Source: Sporosarcina sp. FSL K6-3457 (GTDB lineage: Bacteria; Bacillota; Bacilli; Bacillales_A; Planococcaceae). Taken from it: a stretch of 64,000 bases of DNA. The first letter of the stretch is position 1, and each line of letters starts with the position of its first letter. A program made the translations under genes and the position numbers. This document shows, one piece after another, positions 26,112 to 36,043 of the stretch. The stretch spans positions 3,489,501 to 3,553,500 of the forward strand of contig NZ_JBBOWX010000001.1 of NCBI RefSeq assembly GCF_038007285.1, given 5' to 3'. The notes below the pieces were generated by a model, which searched no databases, had not been told where the DNA came from, and was given only the letters and a program-made list of their open reading frames with translations.

Positions 26112-26148
26112 AAGCCGTAATCCGATGAGTAATTCAACAGATTACGGC
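26112..26148. repeat. Hairpin between malic enzyme and chemoreceptor genes
   Basis: Arms AGCCGTAATC (26112-26121) and GATTACGGCT (26139-26148), a perfect 10-bp stem with a 17-base loop. Without a T run on either side it is not an obvious terminator; it neighbours the cloverleaf at 26161-26296. Confidence 0.55.
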
Positions 26149-26160
26149 TCTATCGCCTAC

Positions 26161-26296
26161 TATATTTGCACTGTTTCGCCTTTTTTCTATAGGGAGAAAA
26201 AAGCGAAACAGCATCTCGGAATATTTCGAGCAGTCTATTCTGAAAAGGTAGCTACTCATCTAATTCGATTACAGCACTACCTTTTCTGCAAATATA
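26161..26296. other. Cloverleaf-like set of nested inverted repeats
   Basis: Outer arms TATATTTGCA (26161-26170) and TGCAAATATA (26287-26296) close a 136-base unit holding three hairpins in a row: CTGTTTCGC...GCGAAACAG (26171-26211), CTCG...CGAG (26215-26230) and GAAAAGGTAG...CTACCTTTTC (26242-26286). The outer stem abuts the first and last hairpins, as in a four-way junction. The first hairpin, with its U/A-rich centre, may terminate the upstream chemoreceptor transcript. It could be a small mobile repeat or a structured RNA. Confidence 0.6.
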
Positions 26297-26320
26297 TGAA
26301 GATACCTATATTTTTTATCG

Positions 26321-28003
26321 TTATTCGATAGCAAATCGCTTGACTGATACTTCCAGTTCGTTGGCAAGATTAGATAGCTCCGTCACGCCTTCTCTCATTG
26401 CTTCAACCTGATGGGAGGAGTGCTCAGCAGATGCTGTTGTTTGCTGCACGCCCGCAGCCGATTCTTCAGCGATTGAGGCAACTTCCGTCACGCCTTCCGT
26501 CAATTTACTGCCAATTTCTTCGAGGTGATGAAGATCTTTGGACATGACGCTCGTCTGTTCATTCATTGTTGTCACTAGCTCTGAAATCTCCTCAAATACG
26601 ATGCCGGTATCAAGCACTTTTTGTTTGCCGTCTGTAACGCTTGTGTAACCACCTTCAAGTGCTGTGACAGCACTTGAGGATCCTTCCTGCACGTTATTAA
26701 CGATTGTTGTAATTTCACTAACAGAATCAGCAACCTGTTCTGCAAGTTTCTTCACTTCGTCAGCTACAACAGCAAATCCTTTGCCATGCTCTCCCGCGCG
26801 TGCTGCCTCGATTGCTGCGTTAAGTGCAAGTAAGTTCGTTTGCCCTGCAATTTCACTGATGACTGTGACGAGTGTTGAAATCTCTTTCGTCTGATTATCT
26901 AACTGTTTAATCGTTTCAACAGAGTCATTAACTACCCCGTAAATGGTATTCATTTGTTGAACGGAGCTCTCCATCATGTCATTACCGCTTGCTGTTCTCT
27001 CCAAGATGGCTCGTGAAGATGCAACCACTTGCTCCCCTGCTTCATTGGCATGTTGAATATCTTCAAAAACGACTCCGACCATTTCAGCCATATTTGAAGC
27101 AGTATTCGCCTGTGCTTCTGACCCTGCAGCAAGCTGTTCCATCGTTGCAGCAATTTGATTGGTCGAGTCACTAACAATCGCAGACGTTTCAGTCAACTCT
27201 ATACCTCTACCATTCACTTGACGGGAAATAGCAAGCGTATCAATCAAAATATTTTGCATCGCTTCTCTCATTTTATTGATGGAATGGACTTGCTGCCCCA
27301 CCTCGTCTTTTAACTTCGTTTGAAGAGGAGGATCGTTTAAAATCCCTTCTGCCATTCGTTCCATTCGCTGCGAAACCATTACTACTGGCCGTGAAATACT
27401 TCGCGCCATAAAAAAACTAATGATAACTGCAAGCAAAATAACTAAAATTGCAATGACAATGTTTATAATTTGTGTTGTTTCACCATATTTGGTATTGCTC
27501 ATACTATCAGCTACTATAAAATCTTGTCGCTCTGTAGCAAGCGCATTGAAGCCTTCCATTATTTCATGCGCAAGTGGCTCCGCAATTTCACGATCTATTC
27601 GTCCAGCCTCCAGATTTTTTCTTGCTTTAACGGCTGGAAATACTTGCTCCACCAATACTTGCCTCCACTCAATACTCGCCGCAATCAAACGCCCCACTTC
27701 TTCAGATTTAGTAGTCTTTTCAAGTTCATCCTGAAGTATTTTACTTGCTTCAGTTAAACGGTTGAACTCATCAAGATACTTCGTATCTCCGTACAACATA
27801 TACCCCCTAGACATAGCAACCCGTTCAGCTATATTTAAAGTAAGTCGTGAATCTGTAATAAGCATAGGTAATTGCTCATTCGTTAGATCGCTAGATGATG
27901 CAACAAGACTTTTAATGCCCGTGGCTCCATATAACGCCAACATAACTACTAGTACAATTACTAAACCAAAACCGGACCATATTTTCGCACGAATCGTCTT
28001 CAA
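26321..28003 (-). CDS. Methyl-accepting chemotaxis protein, 4-helix-bundle sensor
   Basis: A 560-residue chemoreceptor. TM1 (about 9-31) is followed by an extracellular four-helix-bundle-type sensor (about 35-175), TM2 (about 178-201), HAMP (to about 255) and a long cytoplasmic coiled coil whose tip [20 protein letters not shown] is the CheA/CheW contact. The start is TTG 28003 after GGGAGTGG. The sensor is of the generic 4HB_MCP type, so the ligand cannot be told. One of four chemoreceptors in the window, all with different sensors. Confidence 0.92.
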   Translation of the reverse strand: MKTIRAKIWSGFGLVIVLVVMLALYGATGIKSLVASSSDLTNEQLPMLITDSRLTLNIAERVAMSRGYMLYGDTKYLDEFNRLTEASKILQDELEKTTKSEEVGRLIAASIEWRQVLVEQVFPAVKARKNLEAGRIDREIAEPLAHEIMEGFNALATERQDFIVADSMSNTKYGETTQIINIVIAILVILLAVIISFFMARSISRPVVMVSQRMERMAEGILNDPPLQTKLKDEVGQQVHSINKMREAMQNILIDTLAISRQVNGRGIELTETSAIVSDSTNQIAATMEQLAAGSEAQANTASNMAEMVGVVFEDIQHANEAGEQVVASSRAILERTASGNDMMESSVQQMNTIYGVVNDSVETIKQLDNQTKEISTLVTVISEIAGQTNLLALNAAIEAARAGEHGKGFAVVADEVKKLAEQVADSVSEITTIVNNVQEGSSSAVTALEGGYTSVTDGKQKVLDTGIVFEEISELVTTMNEQTSVMSKDLHHLEEIGSKLTEGVTEVASIAEESAAGVQQTTASAEHSSHQVEAMREGVTELSNLANELEVSVKRFAIE

Positions 28004-28275
28004 TCTTTTCCACTCCCAACCAGCATATTTACTTAATTATAATGAATTCATTGTCACAAAAGATGGAATTTTGTCACATTTTTATTTACACTCTAAATTA
28101 TAGCATATCTCTCAATTATATCTAGATAAATAGAACTACTATTTCAGAAAAAATTATTTAAATGACCTATATCTATTGTATCAATAACTTTGTTTAGACG
28201 ATTCCCCTACTTTTCAGTTATAATGAAAGATGGTGCATTTCGTTACATTAATTACTTCAAGGAGTTGCAATCTAA

Positions 28276-29586
28276 TTGTCTATGCAAAAAAACTTCATCA
28301 TTGGACTTATGCTCTTCGCTTTGTTCCTTGGTGCGGGTAATATCATTTTTCCACCACTTCTTGGACAAATGGCCGGAGAAGAACTATGGATTTCGATGGT
28401 GGGTTTTCTCATTACTGGTGTAGGCTTACCTCTTGTAGCTGTGCTGGCGATTGCCTATTCGGGCGGTAGCTTGCAAACAATCGCTTCACGAGTGAACCCT
28501 ACTTTTGGTATTATTTTCACATTGGTCATCTATATGGCCATCGGTCCGTTTTTCGGTATTCCTCGAACAGCAACAGTTTCCTATGAAATTGGGATTGTCC
28601 CATTTCTACCTGCTAGTGTTTCGAGTGCAGGCTGGCCACTTGCCGTATTTACCATCGTCTTCTTCATCATCACACTGGCACTTGCGCTAAATCCTGCGAA
28701 ACTTGTCGATCGCATTGGTAAAATACTAACACCTATCTTATTCCTTGTAATTGGGGCACTAGCTGTGAAAAGTGTTGTATCGCCGATGGGGAACATCGGA
28801 CAGGCACAAGGCGAATATGTAACAAGTCCATTTTTCCGTAGCTTTGTTGAGGGCTATTTAACTATGGATGTCATTGCCGCACTTGTCTTCGGTATTGTCG
28901 TCATTAACGCGCTAAAAGCAGAAGGCGTGACCGAACGACCTGCGATTATGAAAGCGATGGCCATTGCCGGGGTTGTCGCTGCTGCTGGACTCGCACTGGT
29001 CTACATATCACTCGGATTTATCGGAGCGACGAGCGTTGATGCCATTGGACTACAAGATAATGGGGGCGCAGTGCTTGCACTTGCATCTACCGTCATGTTT
29101 GGTTCTTTTGGAACGACTATCCTAGCATTGACCATCATTTTCGCCTGTTTGACAACATCCATTGGTCTAGTCTCTGCCTGTGCTCAATTTTTTGTACAAT
29201 TGCTGCCGCAGTATTCCTATAAGACCTTTGTCTTCATCTTTGCAGGCTTCAGCGCATTGGTGGCTAACGTTGGATTGACACAACTGATTTCATTCTCAGT
29301 TCCAGTCCTGCTTATGGTATACCCACTTGCTATTGTACTAATGCTTATGTCGTTCATCGACAAATGGTTTGACAGGCAACCAATTGTCTATATTTTTGCG
29401 CTTGTCGCAACTACATTCGTTAGTGTTTTTGACGGATTACGCGGGGCTGGTATCGATATCAAGCCTGTTACATCGATACTTTCCCATCTCCCGCTCTATG
29501 AACAGCAGATTGGCTGGCTCGTTCCAGCAATTGTCGGAGCACTCATCGGTGTCTTCCTCAGACCGCTGTTTAAAAAACGGGTTTAG
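28276..29586 (+). CDS. brnQ: Branched-chain amino acid cation symporter BrnQ
   Basis: A 436-residue polytopic carrier of the LIVCS family that imports Leu, Ile and Val with sodium or protons. About twelve hydrophobic segments; family motifs near the N-terminus LFALFLGAGNIIFPPLLG (sodium-site region), GPFFGIPRTATVSYE and later FLITGVGLPLVAV. TTG 28276 has AAGGAG 11 bases upstream; an ATG six bases later is farther from it. No operon partner is close. A TATAAT at 28219-28224 may be the -10 box, with no good -35. Confidence 0.92.
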   Translation: MSMQKNFIIGLMLFALFLGAGNIIFPPLLGQMAGEELWISMVGFLITGVGLPLVAVLAIAYSGGSLQTIASRVNPTFGIIFTLVIYMAIGPFFGIPRTATVSYEIGIVPFLPASVSSAGWPLAVFTIVFFIITLALALNPAKLVDRIGKILTPILFLVIGALAVKSVVSPMGNIGQAQGEYVTSPFFRSFVEGYLTMDVIAALVFGIVVINALKAEGVTERPAIMKAMAIAGVVAAAGLALVYISLGFIGATSVDAIGLQDNGGAVLALASTVMFGSFGTTILALTIIFACLTTSIGLVSACAQFFVQLLPQYSYKTFVFIFAGFSALVANVGLTQLISFSVPVLLMVYPLAIVLMLMSFIDKWFDRQPIVYIFALVATTFVSVFDGLRGAGIDIKPVTSILSHLPLYEQQIGWLVPAIVGALIGVFLRPLFKKRV

Positions 29587-29658
29587 TTTTCAGAACTTTC
29601 GGCATCCGATTCCAAAAGATGCTATAATGAATGAATATTCATTTTGGAGGGATACAGG

Positions 29659-30012
29659 ATGGCAATTGATTTTGGGACAATGCAGATGACTGATATTTGG
29701 TATGAAATCGATGTAAAATTGAACGAGGAAACAGGGCCGATTGAGGGGATGAACGTCTCCTATTCATTCGACTTATCTGGTGAGGACGGCGGATTATTCG
29801 GATTGAAACTGACAGACGGCAAGTCGAAGACAATCTCCGGAGATCCAGGCGAAGTCGATTGTGCACTTACGATGAGTGTCAAAGATTTCAAGAAGTTATT
29901 GGCAGGCAATTTGAATTCAACCGCTGCCTTTATGATGGGCAAACTCAAAGTAAAAGGTAATATGGGCCTTGCATTAAAACTTGAAGGATTATTGAAACAG
30001 TATTCGTTTTAA
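29659..30012 (+). CDS. SCP2 sterol-binding domain protein
   Basis: A 117-residue single-domain protein of the SCP2 lipid-binding family. It has strands around VSYSFDLSGEDGG, then DCALTMSVKDFKKLLAGNLN and FMMGKLKVKGNMGLALKLEGLL, the latter typical of the domain (a glycine-rich turn and the C-terminal helix of the tunnel). In Bacillales the ligand is unknown, perhaps a fatty acyl group. ATG 29659 follows GGAGGG; an earlier in-frame TTG has no ribosome binding site. A TATAAT sits 31 bases upstream. Confidence 0.85.
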   Translation: MAIDFGTMQMTDIWYEIDVKLNEETGPIEGMNVSYSFDLSGEDGGLFGLKLTDGKSKTISGDPGEVDCALTMSVKDFKKLLAGNLNSTAAFMMGKLKVKGNMGLALKLEGLLKQYSF

Positions 30013-30020
30013 ATAAAGTG

Positions 30021-30055
30021 AACCGGCTTCTACTAACAAGGGAAGCCGGTTTTTC
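30021..30055 (+). terminator. Terminator after the SCP2 gene
   Basis: AACCGGCTTC / GAAGCCGGTT stem followed by TTTTC. The arms are almost identical to those at 32301-32341. Confidence 0.85.
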
Positions 30056-30181
30056 ATTCGACAACATGATGTTGTACCTATTCCAAAATAACCATTAAGT
30101 ATTTTGAACTATTTCGTGATTGTCGTAACAAGTCGAATCCTGTATACTGAAAGTAAAATTGAAAAAAGGCGGGTTTTGCAA

Positions 30182-32284
30182 ATGAAAAAAACAAATCAAA
30201 TTGCCCGGAAATTATCCGCATTGATCATCGGTCTATTCTTGGTTTTATTTACAGCCTATACAATCGTCACAAGTGCGATTTTACATAAACAAAGTATTCA
30301 AGATGCCGAGGAGGCCGCAATTAGTAATACTGAATTATATGCTTCTATGATGAGTGACCGATTGAAAAAAACGAATGAAATGCTCCATACAACAAAACAT
30401 ATTTTTGAAACCTTACAGGCACAAGGTAATTTGACTGCCAACGAAATCATTAGTGTCATTGAAAATAATTTAGCAAACCACGAAGATGCTATGGGAATGG
30501 CTGCGATTTTTGAAAAGGGCTCCATTCCAATTGAACCTTCTGTCAATAGTAATCTAGTCGATCGGGCACAGCGCTTTATTCCTTATCTTTATAAAGATGG
30601 AGACTTGATTCATGTCGAAGGGCTTAGTGACTATGAGATTGAAGGTGAAGGAGATTGGTACTTGATTCCCAAAAAGGACAAGCGGGCTATTTTAACAGAG
30701 CCTTATGATTATAGTGCCGGTGGTGAAATCGTTCCTATGACAACGATTTCTGTACCATTGATCACGAAGTCGGGTACTTTTTTCGGTGTGCTGACAACAG
30801 ATCTGTCTATTGATTTTTTAAATGACTTAGTCAACACGATTGAACCGGAAGGCGGATATGCCAGCATTATTACAGAGGCAGGATTTTTAACGGCCAACAG
30901 CCTAAATGAGGAATTGAACGGCACAAATATGCGGGATACCTTAGATTGGGATGCTATTAAAAATACACTCCATACAGGTGATATTTCAACTCTCTACGTC
31001 GATTCTAATCGGCTAAATGAAAACTCCTTTAACGTATTTGCACCTGTAGTACTGCATGATATTTCCGATACGTGGGCTGTGCAAACCGTTGTACCGAAAT
31101 CAAAAGTATTGGAAACGTATAATGCTATTTTATTCTTAACCATCATTTCTGCAATCGTCATGGTCGCGGCTATGTCGACCGCTACTTTTTGGTTCATCTT
31201 TAAGCAATTAAAGCCGCTTGCATATTTACGTGATTCCATTGAAACGGCAGCCGCTGGTGATTTGACGAAAAATGTCGATGAAAAATATATTCAATCCGAT
31301 GAAATTGGCGCGGTTGCGCTAGCCTATAACCATATGCTACAACAGACCAATGATGCCATTCATACCGTCTTGGACTCTGCTACTCAACTTAACCAGTCAT
31401 CCAGTCAGGTACATGAGGTGTTTGAAGAAATTGTGGCTTCGAGTCAGGAAGTATCACTGGCAACTGACGAAATTGCACACGGTGCATCCAAGCAATCGGA
31501 GGATACAGAAGAAACAAGCGGACGCATTTTCGACCTATCTGACCAAATGGATTCACTCGCTGTTCTATCCACTAACATGAACGATTTGTCCAAGCAAACA
31601 GGTGAGTCGACCGAAATTGGTATGACAGAAGTACGAAGGCTACGCGAACACAATGCTGCTACGAATGAAATGAATGCAAAAGTACAGCTACAAATTGAAA
31701 CGCTAACGGCGAAAATAACAGACATTAACCAAGTCATTGCGTCTATTCATGGCATTACTGCACAAACAAATTTGCTGGCACTCAATGCCAGTATTGAAGC
31801 TGCACGTGCCGGCGAACATGGTAAAGGCTTTGCGGTCGTAGCGGAAGAAGTACGAAAGTTAGCTGAGCAATCGCGCTCCGAAACGGACGTCATTCAGCAA
31901 ACAGTTCAAGAGATTCTACTCGAATCTCAACAAACAGTTGAGGTCATTACGGCCAATATTCAATTGATGGAGGACCAAAATCAGTCTGTAACGAGCACAG
32001 AATCTTCCTTTGTCCAGAATGCAGAGCTGGCACAGCAAATGGGAGAATCTATCGACGAGTTAGCTACTAAGCTTGCAGATATGATGGAACATAAAGACCA
32101 GGCGTTACTAGCTGTTCAAAGCGTTGCCGCCATTTCAGAACAAACTGCTGCCTCTGCTGAACAAGTTAGTGCTTCTGCGGCGGCACAGCAAGGTGAGCTT
32201 GAACGCGTCGCAGATTCTACGAATCATATGCACACCATTGCGCAAGAGCTACAAGAGGTTGTGAATCGATTTAAGTTGTCGTAA
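30182..32284 (+). CDS. Methyl-accepting chemotaxis protein with double-Cache sensor
   Basis: A 700-residue chemoreceptor. TM1 (about 12-33), a long extracellular region (about 36-310) typical of dCache ligand-binding domains, with [21 protein letters not shown] and [15 protein letters not shown] segments (the latter as [14 protein letters not shown]), TM2 (about 315-338), HAMP, then the signalling coiled coil with tip [20 protein letters not shown]. dCache receptors commonly bind amino acids or organic acids. Start ATG 30182 follows AAAGGCGGG; the frame is open upstream to 30104 without a ribosome binding site. Confidence 0.92.
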   Translation: MKKTNQIARKLSALIIGLFLVLFTAYTIVTSAILHKQSIQDAEEAAISNTELYASMMSDRLKKTNEMLHTTKHIFETLQAQGNLTANEIISVIENNLANHEDAMGMAAIFEKGSIPIEPSVNSNLVDRAQRFIPYLYKDGDLIHVEGLSDYEIEGEGDWYLIPKKDKRAILTEPYDYSAGGEIVPMTTISVPLITKSGTFFGVLTTDLSIDFLNDLVNTIEPEGGYASIITEAGFLTANSLNEELNGTNMRDTLDWDAIKNTLHTGDISTLYVDSNRLNENSFNVFAPVVLHDISDTWAVQTVVPKSKVLETYNAILFLTIISAIVMVAAMSTATFWFIFKQLKPLAYLRDSIETAAAGDLTKNVDEKYIQSDEIGAVALAYNHMLQQTNDAIHTVLDSATQLNQSSSQVHEVFEEIVASSQEVSLATDEIAHGASKQSEDTEETSGRIFDLSDQMDSLAVLSTNMNDLSKQTGESTEIGMTEVRRLREHNAATNEMNAKVQLQIETLTAKITDINQVIASIHGITAQTNLLALNASIEAARAGEHGKGFAVVAEEVRKLAEQSRSETDVIQQTVQEILLESQQTVEVITANIQLMEDQNQSVTSTESSFVQNAELAQQMGESIDELATKLADMMEHKDQALLAVQSVAAISEQTAASAEQVSASAAAQQGELERVADSTNHMHTIAQELQEVVNRFKLS

Positions 32285-32300
32285 TGCTATTTTTTAGTTT

Positions 32301-32341
32301 GAGAAAACCGGCTTCCGTTTAATAAGGAGGCCGGTTTTTCT
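32301..32341 (+). terminator. Terminator after the dCache chemoreceptor
   Basis: AAACCGGCTTCC / GGAGGCCGGTTT stem with TTTC tail. May also serve the convergent SDR gene. Confidence 0.82.
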
Positions 32342-32380
32342 GTTATAACAAAGCAAATTCAATATGAGCTATACTTCAAT

Positions 32381-33352
32381 CTATTGAGGTGTAACTTCAC
32401 GCTCATTACTTACCTTTAGATCCGGTCCCATCATCCACCCCAACGTTGCCTTTATTCCCTCCTGATAGGATGTTGCAGGCACCGCTCCAATTTCAGCTTC
32501 ATATTTCTGACCACTTAGAATAACCGGTGTTTCTGTTAAATACATCATTTCTACCACTTCTCTCATGAACGGCTGAAACATTCCGATGAAGCGAATCATT
32601 GTTTTGGATACTGGTCGAATAGATTTTTGATACCCAGTTTCTTCACGTATAATCTTGATCAGTTCCTCACCTGTTATCGGGTAGACCGCTGGGATGTTCC
32701 AATTTTGATTGTAAGTATTCTCTCGAAGGGCAAGCTCTACCATGGCCTTCGCACCATCGAAGGTATATACAAATTCTCTTGCTACGTGAGTGCTTCCAAC
32801 AAAATTTGCTGATTTATGCTGAACGACATTTTTGAGTGTTTCATAGAGCATCGTACTCTCTGCAAATGGTCCATAAAAATCTGGGAAATGAACGATCAAC
32901 GAAGGAACATGACTTGCTTTCAATTTGTTCTCCATCGCTAAACGAATTTTCCCTTTTTTCGTGTGTGGCTCCTTCATTGTATCCTCCATAACCTTTTCAT
33001 TATGTTGTGCGCCATATGCATATATATTATCGACTAGTGCAATTTTCGCTTGCTGTTTTTCCGCAACACGAATCACAATGTCCGTACATAAAAGATGTGT
33101 CGTATTCCAGACCTGGTAGGGGAAATTGATAGCATGAAAAATTACGTCTACCCCTTGGGCCGCTCGTGATACTTCTCCTTCCACTAATGCATCTCCCGCA
33201 TAGATTTTCACGTTTTGTTGCTGGCCGAAAAGCATCTTCAACTTGTCTTCTCTCCTAGCAAATGCAACGACTTCGACCCCACGTGAAACCAATTCCTTCA
33301 CCAATGCATACCCCATTCCACCTGATGCGCCTAATACTAATGCCTTTTTCAT
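32381..33352 (-). CDS. NAD(P)-dependent epimerase/dehydratase (extended SDR)
   Basis: A 323-residue Rossmann-fold protein. The N-terminal dinucleotide motif GASGGMGYALVKEL (glycine-rich, about residues 8-21), then an Asp and Arg that favour NADP, and a later DNIYAYG that holds the tyrosine of the active site, though the usual YxxxK is not clear. The C-terminal part resembles NAD-epimerase or NmrA-type sugar or polyketide modifiers. ATG 33352 follows GGGAGG; an earlier ATG at 33379 lies inside the operator. The TetR gene upstream and the shared palindrome suggest TetR control and hence a role in response to a toxic or signalling compound. Confidence 0.78.
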   Translation of the reverse strand: MKKALVLGASGGMGYALVKELVSRGVEVVAFARREDKLKMLFGQQQNVKIYAGDALVEGEVSRAAQGVDVIFHAINFPYQVWNTTHLLCTDIVIRVAEKQQAKIALVDNIYAYGAQHNEKVMEDTMKEPHTKKGKIRLAMENKLKASHVPSLIVHFPDFYGPFAESTMLYETLKNVVQHKSANFVGSTHVAREFVYTFDGAKAMVELALRENTYNQNWNIPAVYPITGEELIKIIREETGYQKSIRPVSKTMIRFIGMFQPFMREVVEMMYLTETPVILSGQKYEAEIGAVPATSYQEGIKATLGWMMGPDLKVSNEREVTPQ

Positions 33353-33371
33353 ATACATTCCTCCCTTTTTG

Positions 33372-33386
33372 TTAACCACTGGTCAA
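33372..33386. promoter_or_regulatory. TetR operator 1 (upstream of SDR gene)
   Basis: TTAACCACTGGTCAA, a palindrome of the form TTRACCA-S-TGGTYAA. An identical-type site lies at 34032-34046 upstream of tetR. It sits about 20 bases before the SDR start and overlaps the ribosome binding region, so it could block transcription or early elongation. Confidence 0.7.
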
Positions 33387-33404
33387 TAGCTATTTTAAAA
33401 AATA

Positions 33405-33438
33405 GTGTCATGCTCTACATCAATAGTTGATATAGAGC
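33405..33438 (-). terminator. Possible terminator after tetR
   Basis: GCTCTA-C-ATCAA / TTGAT-A-TAGAGC stem with a 3-base loop, followed on the minus strand by ATGACACTATTTTTT. The U run is about ten bases away, so termination is uncertain. Confidence 0.45.
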
Positions 33439-33444
33439 AGCCAC

Positions 33445-34017
33445 TTAATTGCACAGGCCTTTTAGAATAAACTCCACATGCGATTCAGCTGACACTTTTG
33501 CTTCCTTAAAGTTCTTAACAAATCCACGATGATGGACAACAAATCCATGAAGCGCTAAAAATGCAGACCATACATCTTTTACCGCAAGCCTGCTGCTCGA
33601 CAAAGCTTGCACCGACTCGGCAAATTTTTGATAGCTAAGGAAGGCTGCCTCTTGCGATAGACTATCTACTTCAGCATATCTTGCGACAAACATGAATTCA
33701 TATTGGCTTTGATTATTTAAGCCGAATTGGATAAAGCAAAGAAATACATTTTTAAGCTTTACTACATCTTCTCCAGGACCTTGAACAGTATCTTCTAAAA
33801 GAATGTTCAGTTCAGTAAAATCAACTTTGACAATTGCATTAAATAATTCTACTTTATTTTTAAAATGGTAATACAGTGCACCATGCGTACAGCCAACCTG
33901 CTTAGCAATACTTCGCATAGAAACATCATGAAAACCTTTTTCAACGAACAAGGTACGAGCCTGTTGCACAATCATCTCTTTTGTTAATTCTTGAGATGTT
34001 GATTTATGAGATGACAT
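33445..34017 (-). CDS. TetR/AcrR family transcriptional repressor
   Basis: A 190-residue dimeric repressor. Residues about 12-58 form the TetR HTH with VQQARTLFVEKGFHDVSMRSIAKQVGCTHGALYYHFKNK (motifs: GFHDVSMRSIAKQVG and GALYYHFKNK). The C-terminal helices make the ligand pocket. The gene lies upstream of the SDR gene on the same strand, about 60 bases away, and both are preceded by the same 15-bp palindrome, so it probably represses itself and the SDR gene. The inducer is not known. Confidence 0.88.
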   Translation of the reverse strand: MSSHKSTSQELTKEMIVQQARTLFVEKGFHDVSMRSIAKQVGCTHGALYYHFKNKVELFNAIVKVDFTELNILLEDTVQGPGEDVVKLKNVFLCFIQFGLNNQSQYEFMFVARYAEVDSLSQEAAFLSYQKFAESVQALSSSRLAVKDVWSAFLALHGFVVHHRGFVKNFKEAKVSAESHVEFILKGLCN

Positions 34018-34031
34018 GTTTCCACTCCTCC

Positions 34032-34046
34032 TTGACCACTGGTTAA
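34032..34046. promoter_or_regulatory. TetR operator 2 (upstream of tetR)
   Basis: TTGACCACTGGTTAA, the reverse complement of site 1 except at the central base. It lies about 15 bases upstream of the tetR start codon. Confidence 0.7.
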
Positions 34047-34294
34047 TAGAAGTATAACTTTATTTAGTATTCTTGACAAGTACGAAACAGCACGTTTCTA
34101 ATTAAAAAATAAGCACTTGTCCCGAACTTTAAGGCTAACGGATAACAGATTCTTTCATTCAATGTAATCAATAGAAGTAAGTCTATGATAAGCATCTTTG
34201 TAACACAAATGTAATTTATCAGAGTATTGTCCTATGACTCTAAAGCCGATAGAATAGAGTCATAGAACTATTTGTCGTTGGAAGGAGAATCTAC

Positions 34295-35026
34295 ATGAAA
34301 AAGAAAGCTTTTTCGATGTTAGCAACAGCTGCCCTTGCGACATTTATCGCAACAGGGAGTGCAGACGCCGCAACTGAATCATATACCGTCAAAACCGGCG
34401 ATACGTTATGGAAAATTGCTTCGCAACACAAATTGTCAGTGGACGAGTTAAAAAGCTTCAATAATCTTACATCCGATATGATTAAAATCGATCAGAAATT
34501 GAACATCTCTGGGAAAACAGCTAATCTACCTCCTGCCAAAGATAACGTGACCGCGCCGCCTAAAAAAGATGCTGCTACGACCTCTTCTACTAATTCATGG
34601 AAGAACACCAGCACTACCAATGGTAACGCAGAAAAACTGTCTCCCGCTGCCGAAAAAATATTACTCGCAACAATTGAGGTATCACTTCCCCTTCTCGATA
34701 CTCCCTATGCTTGGGCAGGTGTGACAACAGAGGGATTTGATTGTAGCGGATTCATCTATTATGTCTATCAAGCCGCTGGACTCGACATACCTAGGTTCGA
34801 CACAATAAGCATGTATACGAATTCTTCCGATGTGGACGAGCCAAAAATAGGCGATTTAGTCTTTTTCGAAAATACATACCGCAGCGGTATTTCTCACGCT
34901 GGGATTTATTTAGGTAATGGTGACTTTATTCATGCAGGTACGAAGAAAGTCGAAATTTCTTCATTGGAGTCCGTTTATTGGAAAGATAAGTTTACCGGCT
35001 ACAAACGGTTTAATCTATTATATTAA
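34295..35026 (+). CDS. LysM-NlpC/P60 cell wall endopeptidase
   Basis: A 243-residue secreted wall hydrolase. Signal peptide (about 1-25, cleavage near SADAAT), one LysM domain for peptidoglycan binding (about 28-72, YTVKTGDTLWKIASQHKLS), a Thr/Ser/Asn-rich linker (75-120) and a C-terminal NlpC/P60 domain with catalytic Cys in GFDCSGFIYYVY and His in ISHAGIYLGNGDFIHAG. It resembles LytE/LytF-type D,L-endopeptidases that cleave during cell separation and growth. ATG 34295 follows GGAAGGAGAA. It is alone, with its own terminator. Confidence 0.92.
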   Translation: MKKKAFSMLATAALATFIATGSADAATESYTVKTGDTLWKIASQHKLSVDELKSFNNLTSDMIKIDQKLNISGKTANLPPAKDNVTAPPKKDAATTSSTNSWKNTSTTNGNAEKLSPAAEKILLATIEVSLPLLDTPYAWAGVTTEGFDCSGFIYYVYQAAGLDIPRFDTISMYTNSSDVDEPKIGDLVFFENTYRSGISHAGIYLGNGDFIHAGTKKVEISSLESVYWKDKFTGYKRFNLLY

Positions 35027-35033
35027 TAATTAC

Positions 35034-35066
35034 GGCTTTCCCTGAACTTAGGGAAAGCTATTTTTA
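35034..35066 (+). terminator. Terminator of the LysM-NlpC gene
   Basis: GCTTTCCCT / AGGGAAAGC stem with 6-base loop and TATTTTTA tail. Confidence 0.85.
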
Positions 35067-35125
35067 TCGCAGCAGCGCAGTTCCGCGTTCGTTGCGCGCG
35101 TAATCATATCCTTTGCGCATGTATG

Positions 35126-35160
35126 CAAAAACTCCCTTTGCTTCTGTGCAAAGGGAGTCA
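35126..35160 (-). terminator. Terminator of the SDR gene at 35188
   Basis: ACTCCCTTTGC / GCAAAGGGAGT stem with a 6-base loop, followed on the minus strand by TTTTTGC. The 60-bp stretch between this and the preceding terminator is GC-rich and shows nothing else. Confidence 0.85.
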
Positions 35161-35187
35161 TATTCATATATTTAGTTTAACTGGTAA

Positions 35188-35925
35188 TTATCTAGCAGAG
35201 AATCCACCATCAATGACAAGTTCAGCCCCGGTAATGTACGACGCTTCATCAGAAGCAAGGAACAATACCGCGTTGCCTACATCTTCAGGCTGTCCAAGAC
35301 GGTTAAGTGGTGTCATTTTAATCAGGCCTTCAAGTGCTGCTGCAGAAGACTGGAGATTAGCAACCATTGGCGTTTCGATTACACCTGGGAATACCGCGTT
35401 TACACGGATTCCATCTTTACCAAACTCAGCTGCAGCTGCACGTGAAATCGCACGAACCGATCCTTTAGATCCAGAATATGGATTATACCCCATACCGACT
35501 AGAGCTGTATAAGAAGAAATGTTAACGATTGAACCTTGTCCAGCTTCCTTCATGTAAGGAACTGCAGCACGCATGCCTGCGAATGTACCAAAGCCGTTAA
35601 TGTCATGCAGGCGCTGCCAGTCTTGAAGCGTAATATCGTTCATTGTTTTTTCAGTCGAGATCCCCGCACAGTTGATAAGAATATCAAGCTTACCGAATTT
35701 ATCTACCGCAGTTTTTACAGCCTCTTTCCAGTTTTCATCGTCTGTTACGTTAAGCTTTACATAGTCAACGTTTTCGACACCTTCCCATTTAGCTTGAAGT
35801 GCTTCTGTGTTAATGTCTGCGGCCATGACTTTTGCGCCTTGTGCTGTAAACAATTTCACCATCATTTCGCCCATACCTGATGCTCCACCTGTGATGAAGG
35901 CAACTTTATCCTGTAATCTTGTCAT
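35188..35925 (-). CDS. Short-chain dehydrogenase/reductase (classical SDR)
   Basis: A 245-residue oxidoreductase. Cofactor motif TGGASGMG (residues about 12-19), D in ADIN (NAD preference), NCAGIS, the catalytic Ser in NISSYTA and YNPYSGSKG (Tyr and Lys) and the C-terminal GAELVIDGGFSAR. The layout matches FabG-like or glucose/3-hydroxy acid dehydrogenases; the substrate cannot be named. ATG 35925 follows GGAG by eight bases; a GTG at 35934 is less well placed. The gene stands alone. Confidence 0.88.
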   Translation of the reverse strand: MTRLQDKVAFITGGASGMGEMMVKLFTAQGAKVMAADINTEALQAKWEGVENVDYVKLNVTDDENWKEAVKTAVDKFGKLDILINCAGISTEKTMNDITLQDWQRLHDINGFGTFAGMRAAVPYMKEAGQGSIVNISSYTALVGMGYNPYSGSKGSVRAISRAAAAEFGKDGIRVNAVFPGVIETPMVANLQSSAAALEGLIKMTPLNRLGQPEDVGNAVLFLASDEASYITGAELVIDGGFSAR

Positions 35926-36003
35926 ACTAAACACTCCATTCTAATATACTTAGACATCTAAATATTATTCCATTTTATATGAAATTGCAAATGAAATGAT
36001 AAA

Positions 36004-36043
36004 GTAAACGACCACCCTACAAAAAAGCGAGGTGGTCGTTTAC
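36004..36043 (-). terminator. Terminator of the BMP-chemoreceptor operon
   Basis: GTAAACGACCACC / GGTGGTCGTTTAC, a 13-bp stem, directly abutting the stop of the chemoreceptor gene; minus-strand tail TTTACTTT. Confidence 0.75.

Noticed and set aside
35067-35125. GC-rich stretch between two terminators as a small RNA
   Set aside because: No promoter or stable fold beyond the flanking terminators could be supported.
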